Assembly (NCBI GenBank): GCA_029378245.1
Contig: JARKIF010000023.1
Location: 248,001-312,000 of the forward strand
Length of the DNA stretch: 64,000 nt
Origin: Roridomyces roridus
Lineage: Eukaryota > Basidiomycota > Agaricomycetes > Agaricales > Mycenaceae
Direction: 5' to 3'
Part shown: positions 20,348-32,418 of the stretch, piece by piece
Layout of the letters: the number at the start of each line of letters is the position of its first letter
How positions within the stretch are numbered: the first letter of the stretch is position 1
The notes under the pieces: generated by a model
What the model was told of the DNA's origin: nothing
What the model saw: the letters and a program-made list of their open reading frames with translations, nothing else
Database searches by the model: none
Program-made: the position numbers and the translations under genes

Positions 20348-23300
20348 ATGGAAATACCGAACCTATCCGAAAAAGTCTCCGACGACTCGCTCAAGAAAGG
20401 CATCGTCCAAGTCGTCGACGTCGTGAGTCCTCCTGTGATTTACCTTTCGGCATTTATCTATCCACTTGGAGGATGTCGTTTCGACCGAGCTTGATGCGGT
20501 GTCCGACGATCTCCTCGAAGCAGAGCGGCATGCCGAAAACATGAGTCCTGTGGAGATCGAAGCGGTTATTCACCGAATTTTGGATGAGGTAGGGCGGTCG
20601 GTGATCCAACTGTGTCACTCTATTCACCCAAACCTCAGCACGGCGATGATCCCGTACGTCTATCTATCGCCCGTCTTCATTTATTTTCATCATCCATCTT
20701 TAGAACTTTCCTCCTCACGTCTTGCAAGCTGCCACGTCCGTTTATTTCCACCACATTCTCCCAGCCGTCGAGGTTAATCATTCGCTAGCTCCTATCTGTC
20801 TGATGCCCCTCCTGCTGAGCGGCAGCGTCTCTATGAGATTCTCAAGGTACAGGCCGCCCTGATGGTGATCAACTCGCCCTACGCAGAGGTCCGTGCTATT
20901 GTGAGCAATCACGACGATCCGAGTCTGCCGACAAACACCTTCCGGGTCTGGGTCCTCGGAAGTCTATTCGTGGCCGCCGGGTCAGCTACGCTTGCAATGT
21001 ATCCCGTCCGCGGCCCCACTAATCAGTGCATCTCAGTGCATTCCTCAATCAGTTCTTCAGCATTCGGTGAGCTTTCGACCTCTTCCTTCGAAGATATGCG
21101 AGTCTTCATGCGTCGACAGGTTTCCAAATATCGGCATTGGGCCCAATGTGGCTCAAATTCTCGTCGTCCCGCTTGCTAAACTCATGGAGATGCTACCTTC
21201 GACTACGTTCACGACTTTCGGTTACAAGTGGTCCCTCAATCCATCTCCGTTCAACAAAAAGAACACATGCTCATTACCATCATGGCCAATGCTGGGTTCG
21301 GTACCCCTTACACGTGCGTTTAGTCCTTGTTTCCCGTATCCTTGATCCTGACAGTGATATCTGTACAGAAATAATGCAAGTTCACGTGTGGCATTCTTTC
21401 CTCCTGACGATTGACCTTGTACAGATTATAATGGTCCAATATCTCAATATCTACTTCAACCAACCCTGGGCGGCGTCTTTTGGATATCAAGTCCTCGTTG
21501 CACTGTCAACTAGTTTGATTGGGTACGGCCTCGCTGGTTTGACACGGCGATTCTTGGTGTATCCGGCACATGCCATCTGGTATGAGGACTTGACTATTGC
21601 GCGTGAACAAGCTCACAGAATACGATAGGCAGGGCAATCTCGGGGTGAGTGTCAGTATCGCTGTTCGACCGTCTTGACTTGACACGGTGAAGGCCATTGC
21701 GCTGAACGTGGGTGGCTCCACAACTTTTGAATGCCAATGACCGTCTCCTCCAGAGTGCATTCCACGGCGACAAAAATCCGATTGCTAATGGCTGGCGAAT
21801 GACTCGTGTAAGTTGCTTGCATTGCTGTCAATGGCGGCGCGAAACCCATCCATTTCAGCTGCGTTGGTTCTTCTACTGTTTTGCTGCGATGTTTGTGTAC
21901 TTTTGGTTCCCCGAGTGCGTATACCTCGTCCTCCGCCTCCGAACCACACCGTTGACACAAAAACAACCAGCTACATCTTCCAGGCGCTTTCGATCTTCAA
22001 TTGGATTACTTGGATCTCGCCGATGAATGTGAACGTCGCGGCCATTACTGGAAGCATTACAGGCCTGGGACTTAACCCGATCCCGACCTTTGATTGGAAC
22101 CAGGTTACAGCGGAGGTTGATCCACTACTTGCGCCGTTCTTTGTGAGTACTCTTTCAACCATGGGACCACTGATTGACTCCTTGAAAGACGACAATGAAT
22201 GTGAGTATCCCATTACAGATATTGACGAACTTTGAACGGGGTCTAGGTGTTCATGGGGGTGCGTAATCTATTCAAACTTCCTGTTATGAAAATGACCTTG
22301 CGCGCACAGACTCTCGTGAGCCTGCCCATTATCGCCGCGTTGTGGTACACCAACACATGGAATACCGGATATCTTTCCATCAACACCAATGTGAGCTCGA
22401 CTGCTACCTCACTTCCTTTCACTCAACAATGATTCAAGCATGTCTTTGACAATACAGGTCTTCCGTACGACATCGGACAGGTCATCGGAAGCGACAACCT
22501 CTTTAACCAAACCATGTACGAACAGTACTCTCCTGCGTACCTCAGCGCCAGCAACAGTTTAGTGTACGGCGTCTTTTGTGAGTGTTGCTTTATTCCTAGA
22601 TGGTCAATTAGACTCAAACCATCTTCAGTCGCAGTATACACAGCGACTCTCGTGCACGCGTTCCTCTACCATCGCCACGCGATCGTTCACGGATTCAAGA
22701 GTCTCTTGAGTCGGAAGAAGCCTTCTGACATGCACCAAGATGTTCACTGTCGACTCATGGAAGCGTACGAGGAGGTTCCCGAGTGGCAGTATTTCATTGT
22801 GCTAGTCACAGCCATTATTCTCGGCGCTGTGGGTGTGGGCGTTTATCCGACGCATACTTCTCCGGCCGTGGTGCTGTTTGGAGTGGTGTTGGCTCTCATC
22901 TTCGTCATTCGTGCGTCTTCGTCTTGCCGCTGCCTTCATCGAGTCTCAATTGCAGTCAGCTATTGGGATCATTGCGGTAAGCGCATCCCTTGCTCTCGTT
23001 TTCTGATGATCAATAAAATACAGTCTGTGGCCAACGTAGAGATTCCGCTCAACGTTCTAGCGGAGATGTTCGGTAATTGCAGCATGTTTATGTTCGCATA
23101 GCCAAGCTCACGGGATTCCTCCAGGCGGCCTGTGGTTCCCGGGCAACGCCATAGCGATGAACTACTTCAAGGCCTATGGTATGTCACCCACTTTTGTTGA
23201 GAATCACTCGAATTGAGCATGCCCCAGGTTTATGCACGACAGTCGGAACCATCGGCTTTGCATCTGATCTCAAGCTGGCTCACTATATGCACATTTCTCC

Positions 23301-24132
23301 GAAACAGACGTAGGTATCTTGCACTTTTCTGTGGACGACTCAACGTATTGGCATTGCAGATTCTGGTTCCAGATTCATGCGACCATCATCTCTGCGTTTG
23401 TGTGCACAGCGATATTGAATTTCCAGATGACCAAGATCACGGGAGTGTGCACGCCCACGCAGCCGGATAAATTCACTTGCCCAGGTAATAGTAACGTGGA
23501 ATTCTCACCAGCTCTAACGCCATCGCAGGGATCAACACGTTCTTCACCGCATCGGTGATCTGGGGACTCTTGGGTCCAAAACGAATGTTCGGACCTGGAG
23601 GCACGTACAACCACCTCCTCTGGTTCTTCCTCATCGGTGCCATCCTCCCCATCCCGATCTACCTGCTCCGCAAACGCGTTAAAGCCCTCCACTACTTCCA
23701 CCTCCCGATCTTCCTCGTCGGTGCGCTGCAGTGGGCGCCGCTCAGTATGGCACAGATGTGGCCTGCCGTTCCCGTTGGCTGGTTCTTCAATTATTTTATC
23801 AAGAGGAGGTATCTTGCTTGGTGGAGTAAATACAACTAGTTAGTCCTCCCTCTCTCCGACGAGATGCAACTCATACCTTGGTGTAGCATAACTTCGACGG
23901 CGTTCTCTGCGGCCATAGCCATCTCTGGCGTTCTCATCTTCTTCACGGTGCAATACAACGATGTGGAGATTAACTGGAGCGGGAATACGAAGCTGGCGGA
24001 GGGATGTGACGCTATGGGGTGTCCACGGTTGCCTTTGCCTGATGTTGGGTTCTTTGGACCGGTATGTACCCTGTTCACCTCCGTTTCACGAGTGTTGAAA
24101 GTGCGTTGCAGGGACCGGGAGAGTTTCATTGA
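20348..24132 (+). CDS. OPT-family oligopeptide transporter (one apparent frameshift)
   Basis: A gene of many short exons. The N-terminus is cytoplasmic: MEIPNLSEKVSDDSLKKG, then VSTELDAVSDDLLEAERHAE. OPT membrane blocks follow: TLAIAFLNQFFSIRFPNIG, TFGYKWSLNPSPFN, MLITIMANAGFGTPYT, FNQPWAASFGYQVLVALSTS, AANGWRMTR-like sequence (PIANGWRMTR), FVYFWFPDYIFQALSIFNWI, EVPEWQYFIVLVTAIILGAV, ANVEIPLNVLAEMFG and GGTYNHLLWFFLIGAILPIP. The gene ends with FFTVQYNDVEINWSGN and GPGEFH at TGA 24130-24132. OPT proteins carry peptides or glutathione-like substrates with protons across the plasma membrane. A one-base deficit at about 21262 separates SPFNKK from HMLITIM. An intron after 21375 uses a GC donor (gcaagt). 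All other joins I checked keep the frame. Confidence 0.82.
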
Positions 24133-24368
24133 ACGATTGACTTCTGGGTCGTAACTAGATGAGTAGACTATTTTATGTGTAGGTACTTTCTTTTTATCTC
24201 CAATTTCCATCCATATCGCTTAGCGTTTGGCCGCCACTGGGCGCGCCGCTTTACCGTTCAGAAGCTCTTTCATTGTCAGGTGCGCGACTCATGACCTTGC
24301 GGGAAAAAGTCGGCAGAATTCACACCAACGCATAAATGAGTATCCGAGACTCGACTGGCCGCGAGAAA
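24133..24368. other. Short intergenic region
   Basis: It separates the OPT stop from the GH43 start on the same strand and presumably holds the GH43 promoter. No clear TATA box was noted. Confidence 0.35.
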
Positions 24369-26086
24369 ATGCTTCTTTCCCTCTACTTTCTTGTGGCCGT
24401 CGCCGGCTTCACGATCGCTACCAACAAAACCCACCTCAATCCGACCATCCCCGGATGGCACAGTGACCCCAGCTGTGTCTTCGTCCCCGAATGGGACAAC
24501 ACGTTCTTCTGCGCGACTTCGACCTTCCTCGTCACCCCCGGCATACCCATCCACGCGAGCAAAGATCTCGTGAATTGGCGCCTCGCAAGCCATGCGCTCA
24601 ACCGCGAGTCGCAGTGGCCGCATTACAACACCACGGGGCAGAACGACGGGATCTTCGCGGTGACGCTGCGATACCGCGACGGTGTCTTCTACGCGATCAC
24701 GTTCTTCGTTTCGGACGGGTCGAATCCGCTGCCGCCGGGTCTTTTGCTCAAGACGACGGATCCGTTTGACGACAATGCGTGGAGTGACGAGCCGGTGCTG
24801 TTCCAACCAGCGAACATCGACCCGGATTTGTTCTGGGACGACGACGGACAGGCGTACCTCACGGTTGCGGAGAGCTTCATCGCAACTATCGACGTGAACT
24901 CGGGGGCTGTGGGACCGACGACGCAGCTCTGGAATGGTACGGGCGAGCGAAATCCGGAGGGGCCGCACATTTACAAGAAAGACGGGTGGTATTACCTGTT
25001 GATTGCGGAGGGAGGGACGGAGGTCAACCATACCGTCACCATGGCGCGCTCGCGGAGTGTTACTGGAACCTACATCGGCTTTGAAGGGAATCCGGTGCTG
25101 ACGAACAAGGACACGGGGGAGTACTTCCAGACGGTCGGCCATGCGGATCTGTTCCACGATGTGAACGGAAACTGGTGGACGTGTGCGCTGGCGACGCGCT
25201 CTGGGCCGGAGTGGGTGAATTATCCCATGGGGAGAGAGATGGTGATCACGCCTGCGAGATGGGATGAGGGCGAGTTTCCCGTTATCTCGCCTGTGCGTGG
25301 GAGCGAGAGTGCCTGGGCGCTGCCCACCGTCCTGGACGTTCGTGGAACGGGACCAATCTACGGCAACCCCGACGTGTTTGATTTCGCACCGGGCAGCGCG
25401 CTTCCGTCCAATATGATTTTCTGGCGGTGGCCTGATCTCGCGTCGTTTACCATCTCCCCGCCCGGCCACCCAAATACGTTGCGTATCATCCCCTCACAGG
25501 AATTTAGCAGCAATGGCGTTGGTCCGATTTCCCTCATCGGAAGACTCCAGACGGACACGCTGTTCGAATTCAGCATCGACGTTGCGTTTGCGCCGACAGC
25601 GGTGGACGAAGAGGCTGGAGCGACCGTGTTCTTGACGCAGTTCCAGCACGTCGACCTCGGTATTGTCCTGCTCTCCGACAACAAGACCCACCTACGCCTC
25701 CAGACGAACGGGGGCGGGAACTTGGGTGCGCCCCCGCCTGCACCGGTAATCCGCAGTATTCCTAGTGCCTGGCGAAGCCCAATTACGCTGACCATTCGGG
25801 CGAACAACGATACGCACTATACCTTCTCTGCTGCACCGCAGGGCGGTGATGCTGTTGTATTGGGCGCGCTGCCTTCGACCATTTTGAGCGGCGGCACTGG
25901 TCCGTTTACCGGTGTGTTTTCTGGCTTTTCGCTTGACTGGATCGTTGAATTGGCTGGAAAGGTACGATCGCCGGCGCGTATGCGACGGCAAATAACGGGA
26001 CTGGCACGACCCCAGCATATATTTCGAGCTGGAGATACACGGGCATTGCGCAGAAGATTGACAATGATACGTTCGTGCCGTCGTGA
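24369..26086 (+). CDS. GH43-family beta-xylosidase/arabinofuranosidase
   Basis: Exons 24369-25911 and 25962-26086 (50-bp intron), 555 aa. I start at the internal ATG 24369 because it yields a clean signal peptide, MLLSLYFLVAVAGFTIA. An ATG 33 bases earlier would put it behind a polar stretch. The five-bladed propeller domain carries the three GH43 acids: the base Asp in WHSDPSC, the pKa-tuning Asp in GQNDGIF, and the acid Glu in RNPEGPHIYK. From about residue 330 a second, beta-sandwich domain (LPSNMIFWRWPDLASFTI; TVFLTQFQHVDLGIVLL) matches the C-terminal module of fungal GH43 xylosidases. The last exon ends SSWRYTGIAQKIDNDTFVPS. It should act outside the cell on xylan oligomers or arabinose side chains, complementing the GH11 enzymes here. 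Confidence 0.92.
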
Positions 26087-26518
26087 GTGGGATAGGTCTG
26101 ATAGGACACGTGTCACTGTCTCATGAAAAAAATGCGAATTATGGTGCATTTCTTGAGATCTGCCGATCCGCAATCAGGCCTGGCCCCCTGGGCGCAAATT
26201 GAAGCGGAATCTTGAGTTCTCGACGCCCGAGACTATGGAACGGGACGTACACAAGTGAGGGTGAGCGAGCACGAATTTGAAGGATGGGGTCGAGCAAGGA
26301 CGAGAGCAGATCGGATGGGCGTGGCGAGTTTGGGTGGTGGTAAGAAGAAAGCCGCGTTTGATGCAGTGATCGCCGATGCGGGAATAGGTGCCAAGTGATC
26401 CGCAGCTGAAGCTCCGATGCCGCAGAACCCAGTCAAATGGCAATCGTTGAGTTTCAATTATGTGTATGTATTCTAAGATGCGCTACAGTAAACTCGTACA
26501 GATTAACCCAGTCTCACT
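26087..26518. other. Intergenic, convergent 3' ends
   Basis: No gene or repeat recognised between the 3' ends of the GH43 and GST-like genes. Confidence 0.4.
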
Positions 26519-27325
26519 TCAAAATACATCCATGTAATCCTGGCATCTCTGCCTCAACCGTGCCCATCTCCCTCCATTCCACTCCCTCACTCTCGCCCAT
26601 CCATCCTGCGGCGCCATCTGCTCGATCCACAACAACACCGAACAAAGCGCAAAGTCCGCATACGAAACATGCGTCCCCTGCGCAACGACCCCGTCCCCAT
26701 CTCCAACATTCTTCTCCAATATCACAGCTAAAAAGTCGAACTGCTCTTTGACGAGCCCCCACGCATGCTCGCGCTGCGGACCTGGTGGTAGAGCTTGCCC
26801 GGGCCCGGTTCCAGGTCCGGGGGTACCAGTCCTCGACCGTGCGACGCCCGTATCGTGAAAATGCGACTGCGTCCGTGCAGGGAGGCGGTCATGCGAGAGC
26901 GGGACCATAATAGGCAACAACGGCTTCGCAAACACCTCTTGGATGTAATGCACAAAGAGCGTCTGCAGCGCCCGGGAGCCTTCGGGGAAGACGGGGCGCT
27001 GGGGGTAAGATGCTTCGAGGTACTCTGCGATGTTGTTGGCGTTGGAAAGGATTTGTGGGGATTGGGCATTTCGGGAGGGGTCGACGATGACGGGGAGGGT
27101 GTAGATTGGTCGACCGTCGGGTCGGTGGGAGCTCGGTGGGGCACCAATTGCGCGGAGCGTGGGCTCGACTTCGGGGATCTCGACCCAGACGGTGCGGTGC
27201 GGTATGCGTTTGTAATTTAATATGAATCGGATGCGCCAGACGGTTGGCATCCATGTCTGTGAGCGCGTCCCAGGAGTATCGTAGAGAGTGATGACTGGGC
27301 CAGCAGAAGAACTGTGTCTCGGCAT
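26519..27325 (-). CDS. Glutathione S-transferase-like protein
   Basis: A single uninterrupted 268-aa frame with ATG at 27325-27323. The N-terminal thioredoxin-fold GST domain reads ITLYDTPGTRSQTWMPTVWR, then LNYKRIPHRTVWVEIPEVEP, GRPIYTLPVIVDP and ILSNANNIAEYLEASYP; the SNxxxIAEYLE part forms the glutathione-contacting region. The C-terminal helical domain ends SYADFALCSVLLWIEQMAP and RCQDYMDVF. This arrangement is common in the large fungal GST families used for detoxifying wood-derived compounds. There is no signal peptide, so it should be cytosolic. It lacks introns, unusual next to its neighbours. The substrate cannot be told. Confidence 0.83.
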   Translation of the reverse strand: MPRHSSSAGPVITLYDTPGTRSQTWMPTVWRIRFILNYKRIPHRTVWVEIPEVEPTLRAIGAPPSSHRPDGRPIYTLPVIVDPSRNAQSPQILSNANNIAEYLEASYPQRPVFPEGSRALQTLFVHYIQEVFAKPLLPIMVPLSHDRLPARTQSHFHDTGVARSRTGTPGPGTGPGQALPPGPQREHAWGLVKEQFDFLAVILEKNVGDGDGVVAQGTHVSYADFALCSVLLWIEQMAPQDGWARVREWNGGRWARLRQRCQDYMDVF

Positions 27326-29235
27326 GGCAGGTGAGTGGGAGGTGGTTTATGAGATGATGCGCTGGCCTGAGAGACCTTTATAATACCCCTAGTCCAACCC
27401 AGAAATGACTCGCACGGATTCGTTTCCCGTTGGGTATACTGCGTATAAAGAAATTGAATGCAAGATGGAGAACAATAAAAGCTCTCACCGTACCAGCGCC
27501 CCGAACAGTTTCAAAAGCGTGCAGAAATGAATCTTCGGCTGCGTACCCTTAAACCCGTATCAGCCCGGGGGAGCAGCTGCGTCGACATCTTCAGAAACGC
27601 CGGGGTTTCCCTGTCCCAGGGAGGGAAACTGTCCAAATATGGTGGCGGGAGGATCGTAGCTGCACTCCGCATTCGGGAACGAGGGAATCAATGACCCTGC
27701 GTGACGAGGGGTGATTGCATTTCCGTGGCACTGTGTCATTCGACAGTCAATTAACCCTTCAGGCATCGGATGATCCGCCAGGTCTGTGTTCTGAGGTGCG
27801 CTCTCGCGTCCGTGAATGTGGGAAGGCTGTGAATAGGCGCCGCGTTAGAGGCAGTGAGCGAGGCGCCGGTGGGCGCGAGCAAGGAGAAGTTGTTGATCCC
27901 CGGGAGGCGCCAGCTGAATATACCCGGAGGACGGAGTCAGCTAGGCGAAGTGACGCGAGCAATGGGTAAAGACCGGTGTCCGAGTCAATGATCAGCGCTG
28001 AGCGCCCATAATGCGTGGATCTCTGACCACGCTGTAGGAAGCCAAGCAAAGATTGACATCGAACAAGCGAACCCAGGTATGCCGTCCAACAAGACAGGGC
28101 CGAATCAGCCGACGCAGGTGAGACTCTGAGACTCGGATGGAGTCAGATTGATTCAGCGCCCGTAGGAGTTGCCCAAGTAAGTAAGTGTAAATGCCGTGAA
28201 GCTGGAATAGCACTGTCCTTGATGCATTCGAGCTCAGGTCGGCGGTCTTGAAGGCGCTGCTTTCGAAAGTCGGGAGGCCGAGCAAAGGCCGACGAGTGAC
28301 GAGTCAAAAGCCGAGTTTCATAGCGGAGGCATTTCACTTGACGTGGGCGGATCAGGGCGATATGACCCCAGAGCTGTAACTGCTACGAACATGGCGTCAA
28401 AGAGGAAAGCCTTTGAGCCAGGTAGAGGAGTCGGAAGACGAGCCGACTGTGAGCTGTTGAGCTGTCACGTGAATCTTCCAAATCCAGCGACCGCTTATCA
28501 ATGCACCTCAATTGCACCCAACCTTTTGCCTCTGTGACTGTCCCATGGCTGGACTTGCCCGCTCTCCTTGCTGCCTCCTGACCACGCCGCTCAGATTCCT
28601 TCCAACCGCAGCAGACGGATGCTTTAACCCTCATGACCCGCCCAGTTATCTATGACCAATTCGTCACCTCGCATGGTGGAGTGTCGGTCGCCGTGAACCG
28701 TCACTTGAAGTTGAAATGGGCGAATTAATTCGTACGGGATTGCTAAAGCCAACAGCTCGCCCGTGCGCGTGACCCCCCCGAGTCCCGACACGTTTGCCAT
28801 CGCCTGTCTCTGTTCCTAGCGTCGGTGGGCACTGGGCTGCTCATCACGAACGTTTCTCTCGCGGAGGAACGCGGATATGCGCATCCAACCGCTTGGACAA
28901 ACCATTTACTACTAAATCATTTAGGCAAAAGAAAGTGCCAAGCTTCGGAAAAACCCATCATTTGATGTTGTTCCGTCGGACCAAATCCGACATTCCCTTC
29001 CTCTCTCCTCGACCATGTCCTCTTCCATCTCCAACATGGATGTTTTGTGCTCCAGAACGACTCCATTGACATGCATGGCACCGATCCTCATTGGGTGGAA
29101 GGTAAAAAGTCGAATTTCGTCGATGAGTCATGATGCTGACGCGACGGTGGCACCGGTGCCGCCACAGTGGTTACTAATATAAGAGGAAGAAAAGAAGCGT
29201 CCGAACACGATCCTCCCCCGTCCTCCCGCCCCGCC
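27326..29235. other. Gene-free stretch between GST-like and RTA1 genes
   Basis: About 1.9 kb with short open frames on both strands and no recognisable domain or splice-supported extension. The ends should hold the divergent promoters of the two flanking genes. No repeat was noticed. Confidence 0.4.
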
Positions 29236-30500
29236 ATGACCATGCCCACGGAACTGATCCAAACCCTGCGGATGAACCCATATGGGTACCTCCCCACCAA
29301 ATACGTCTGCATCCTCTTCGTCGTTCTTTTTGCTATCTCCACTGGTGCGTGATTCCCAATCTGCTTGCTTGCTCTACAGTTTCTTATCGATACTTCAGTA
29401 ATTCATTTGGGCCAGGCCATCCGGTACAGACTCTGGTGGCTCCTCCCCACAGCGTGTCTATGCGGGGCGTTGGAGATTGTTGGGTGGATCGGGCGCGCGT
29501 GGTCTTCCAGGTCCCCGCTCAAGTTCCCGCCGTACGAGATGCAGTACGTCCTCATCTCCTCTCATTCCTTTCGAGTGTATGGCTAACTCGTGCCAGGATC
29601 ATCTGCACCATCATGGGGGTACGTCGCAGCCGCATTGTGCTTTAGTTTCATTCAGTTGACCTCCGTGCGATAGCCTACCCCTCTGGCTGCGGCCAACTTT
29701 ATTATCTTGGGTTACATTATCACGCGTCTTGGCTCGCAATACAGCCGACTCTCCGCTCGAACCTGTGAGAACTATCAGAACGAGACTTGAACTCTACTCA
29801 ACTAATACGTTCTTTTTCTAGACGCAATCCTCTTCCTCTGCTGCGTGCGTCTTCTTTCCATCTCTTTCCAGATTGAGCTAACGTATACACAGGACTTTAT
29901 CTCGCTCGTCATCCAAGGGATCGGAGGCGGGATGGCCGCGCGCGCTGTTGCGAAGCACATAAACCCCGAGAAGGGCGGACACGTCATGCTCGCTGGTATA
30001 ATCTTTCAACTCAGTGCGTACCTGTCTCCCTCTCCCCGTCCTGCATTACTCACCAAGACTTCAGTAACGATCACCGTATACGCTTTTTGCGCCGGCGAAT
30101 TCGTCTTCCGCTACGCACGCTCCAAACCCATCTCTGCCTCCCCCGCCGTTGCCAAGCAGGAGAGACCAATCCTTACTCAACGCATGAAAATCCTCCTCTA
30201 CGCACTCGCCCTGAGCACGACGCTCCTCCTCATCCGTGCCGTCTACCGCGTGTGCGAGCTTGCTGATGGGTGGACGGGGAGGATCATCCATACCCAGGTT
30301 TATTTCAGTGCGTGCCAGTCTTGCTTTCTTTGAATAAATGACTGATGAGCGACCCAGACGTGTTGGACGGCGCTGCGATCGTGTTGGCCATGTACACGTT
30401 GAATTTCGTGCATCCGGGGATGTTCCTCGAGTTGAGGAGCTCGAGGCGGTCCGAGAAGATCGAGATGGAGAGCGAGCTTGATGCTGGGGAGAAGGTGTAG
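29236..30500 (+). CDS. RTA1-like multi-pass membrane protein
   Basis: A multi-exon gene. It starts MTMPTELIQTLRMNPYGYLP then YVCILFVVLFAIS. A 56-bp intron joins STVIHLGQAIRYRLWWLLPT; later come EIVGWIGRAWSS, PPYEMQIICTIMG, ANFIILGYIITRLGSQYSRL, FISLVIQGIGGGMAARAVA, KGGHVMLAGIIFQL, YALALSTTLLLIRAVYRVCE and YFNVLDGAAIVLAMYTLNFV, ending MESELDAGEKV at TAG 30498-30500. Seven hydrophobic segments and the motifs RxxYRxxE and GGHxMLxGIxFQ are those of the RTA1 family (RTA1, RTM1, RSB1), linked to lipid export or resistance to membrane-active compounds. It is predicted to lie in the plasma or an internal membrane. No damage seen. Confidence 0.88.
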
Positions 30501-30933
30501 GAGGAGGAGGATTGACATCGTTTATCAGATTCAGATTAGTAGATGAATGGGGATACCCAGGGTGTGAAACTCATAATGAATTTTTAAAAAGCCGGTAACA
30601 GTGCGGCTCGTATGCCGCACAGGTCAGAAAACGGAGGAAAACGGAGGACGAGTCATATTTCGTGATTCGGCCCAAGCCGCGAGCCGGCCATCTATGCCCG
30701 CCTCTGACGCCAGTTGTGCTCGCTGGTATGTAGCTGGGTTGTAGACGCTGGAGAGCATCAATTGAGTAGATGGTGGAATAAATACGAGAGAATCTACGCA
30801 GGGTAACGACCCGCTGACGAAGACGATACCCTGCATGTGCCAGTTTTGCCAGGGCCGATGAGCAAAAAGTAGTGAGTCCGGGACTCCCACGGCGCCGTCG
30901 GAGCGCGTAGCTTGTGTTCCAACGGCCATACAA
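30501..30933. other. Intergenic
   Basis: Nothing recognised. The minus-strand frames here have no known motif. Confidence 0.35.
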
Positions 30934-31309
30934 ACCGCACACGCCCCCGTTTGTCCGTTGGTTCTTCGCGTGGAACTAGACATTTCTACGCAGTAATATC
31001 ATGATCTTGACGTACATAGGCTGTATCAAAGCTGTATTCAATTTTGATGCAAGGGAACGCATATCAAAAAATTGACGCCGGTTGGCATATAAAAGGAGGA
31101 CCGACCAGCTGTGAGCCTCCCCAGAATCCAACACTCCCATGTGATTCCGCTCGCACAATGACTTTGAAATTCACCGTGTTCGCTACTCTGCTCCTCGCTG
31201 GGTTCGCTACCGCAGGACCTGCTATTGTGCGTATCCGTCTCCTCTCCCTCTCGACGGACAACGGCTAATGCAAAGCAGCAAGCACGTCAGGTCGATGAAG
31301 ACATCCTCA
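30934..31309 (+). repeat. Promoter and first exons of a secreted-protein gene, duplicated at 53.7 kb
   Basis: This 376-bp segment matches 53676-54054 with few changes: promoter (TATAAAAGGAGGACCGACCA), signal-peptide exon, first intron and the start of exon 2 up to GACATCCTCA. Similarity stops abruptly there. Confidence 0.85.
31092..31099 (+). promoter_or_regulatory. TATA box of the small secreted protein gene
   Basis: TATAAAAG lies 66 bases before the ATG at 31158 and is conserved in the second copy at 53.8 kb. Spacing fits a fungal core promoter. Confidence 0.6.
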
Positions 31310-31611
31310 ACTTGTGCTTCGCAGACACCAGCCTCGGATGCTTCCAGGCCGAGGCTTTGATCGACGGCTCGTGCGGCGGCTTCCCGCGGTTCAGCTCACC
31401 TTTCGGGACGGTTTCACTGGAGACGGCAGGGCCGGTGTGTACGCTTTTCGAGTACGTGTTGTCTTGTCTTTCTGGAGGGAAGTTGTGTTGATGCGTGAGT
31501 ACTTGCAGGGAGACTGCTTGCACGGGTACTTCGGCTCTGTTCAGCAGTGTCGACACGACGGAACTGGCGACCTTGGGGCTTAACAATGTCGAATCATTTT
31601 CGTGTGTGTGA
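31158..31611 (+). CDS. Small cysteine-containing secreted protein
   Basis: Exons 31158-31226, 31276-31451 and 31509-31611 (introns 49 and 57 bp) give 115 aa. The N-terminus MTLKFTVFATLLLAGFATAG is a signal peptide. The mature part, QQARQVDEDILNLCFADTS onward, holds six cysteines (LNLC, SLGC, DGSC, GPVC, ETAC, FSC near the end), enough for three disulfides, and ends NNVESFSCV. I recognise no family. Size, secretion signal and six cysteines fit fungal small secreted proteins, some of which act as effectors; that role is inference. A partial copy of promoter and exon 1 at 53.7 kb has lost the start codon. Confidence 0.72.
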
Positions 31612-32418
31612 TCAGGATTTTGAGATGATTGCGGTTCGGATGCATGTGAGGGAAAGTGGTGGGACGTTGGTCGAGGTACTAGATCTCGGAGTATTACAAA
31701 GCTTGGCCTATTCGATTCGGGTTCCGAAAATGCGAGGGAGGCACAATTTTTCCTCCATCCTTGATGTGCAAGATTTGTCGGTTGAGTGAAAATGACCAGC
31801 ACTGCCGAAGATGTATTATGAGAGATCGCCTGAAGGCACAGGGCCCCAAGCGAACACAGTCTATGAAATCATCAAGTCTCGTTCGACTCCGGTGGGGGAG
31901 TCGGGGGCAGGGTCGACAAGCGGAAAGCGGCTATCACGCTGGCAGAGAGCCTCCGTGGATGTGGCAGAAGGCAAGAGCTGATCTGATCTACTCTGATCTA
32001 CTGACATCAAACCTAAACTACGCCAAACCGATGATACCGCCACAGTGGCAGGGCACCAGCCACTGGCACTTTGACGCCGGAACACGTCGTGGGTGGCTTG
32101 AAGGGAAGCCGAGGTGGCGGGAGAAGCGCAGGCTTGAAGGGGAGAAAGCGGAGTTCATGTGTGTTTTTTCTCATCCCCCTCGGATCGGCTGCGATAACAG
32201 CGGAACAATACGTTCCCTGATGCAAGCTGTTCTTAATTAGGAGAGAATGTCACCCTAGGGCTGTGTTTTTCCAGATCATGAGAGAGTTTGTACAGATTTG
32301 TTCCTGCCACGCTGGCATCTTCTTTGCTTCTTACCACCACTATCCTGTCTGAGGTGGTGCGCTACACTCATTGCTAGTCTTCTCAGAGATGCAGAACTAT
32401 CTGTAGACCACTTTCATG
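31612..32418. other. Intergenic, upstream of the NLR gene, with an orphan hAT-like end
   Basis: No gene recognised; a long plus-strand frame at 31761-32240 has no motif I know. At 32256 the sequence TAGGGCTGTGTT repeats the terminal repeat start of the MITE at 15124. I found no partner end, so it may be a remnant. Confidence 0.35.

Noticed and set aside
24276..25469. 397-codon minus-strand frame opposite the GH43 gene
   Set aside because: It is an antisense shadow. The plus strand carries clear GH43 catalytic motifs and a signal peptide; the minus frame is arginine-rich with no domain.
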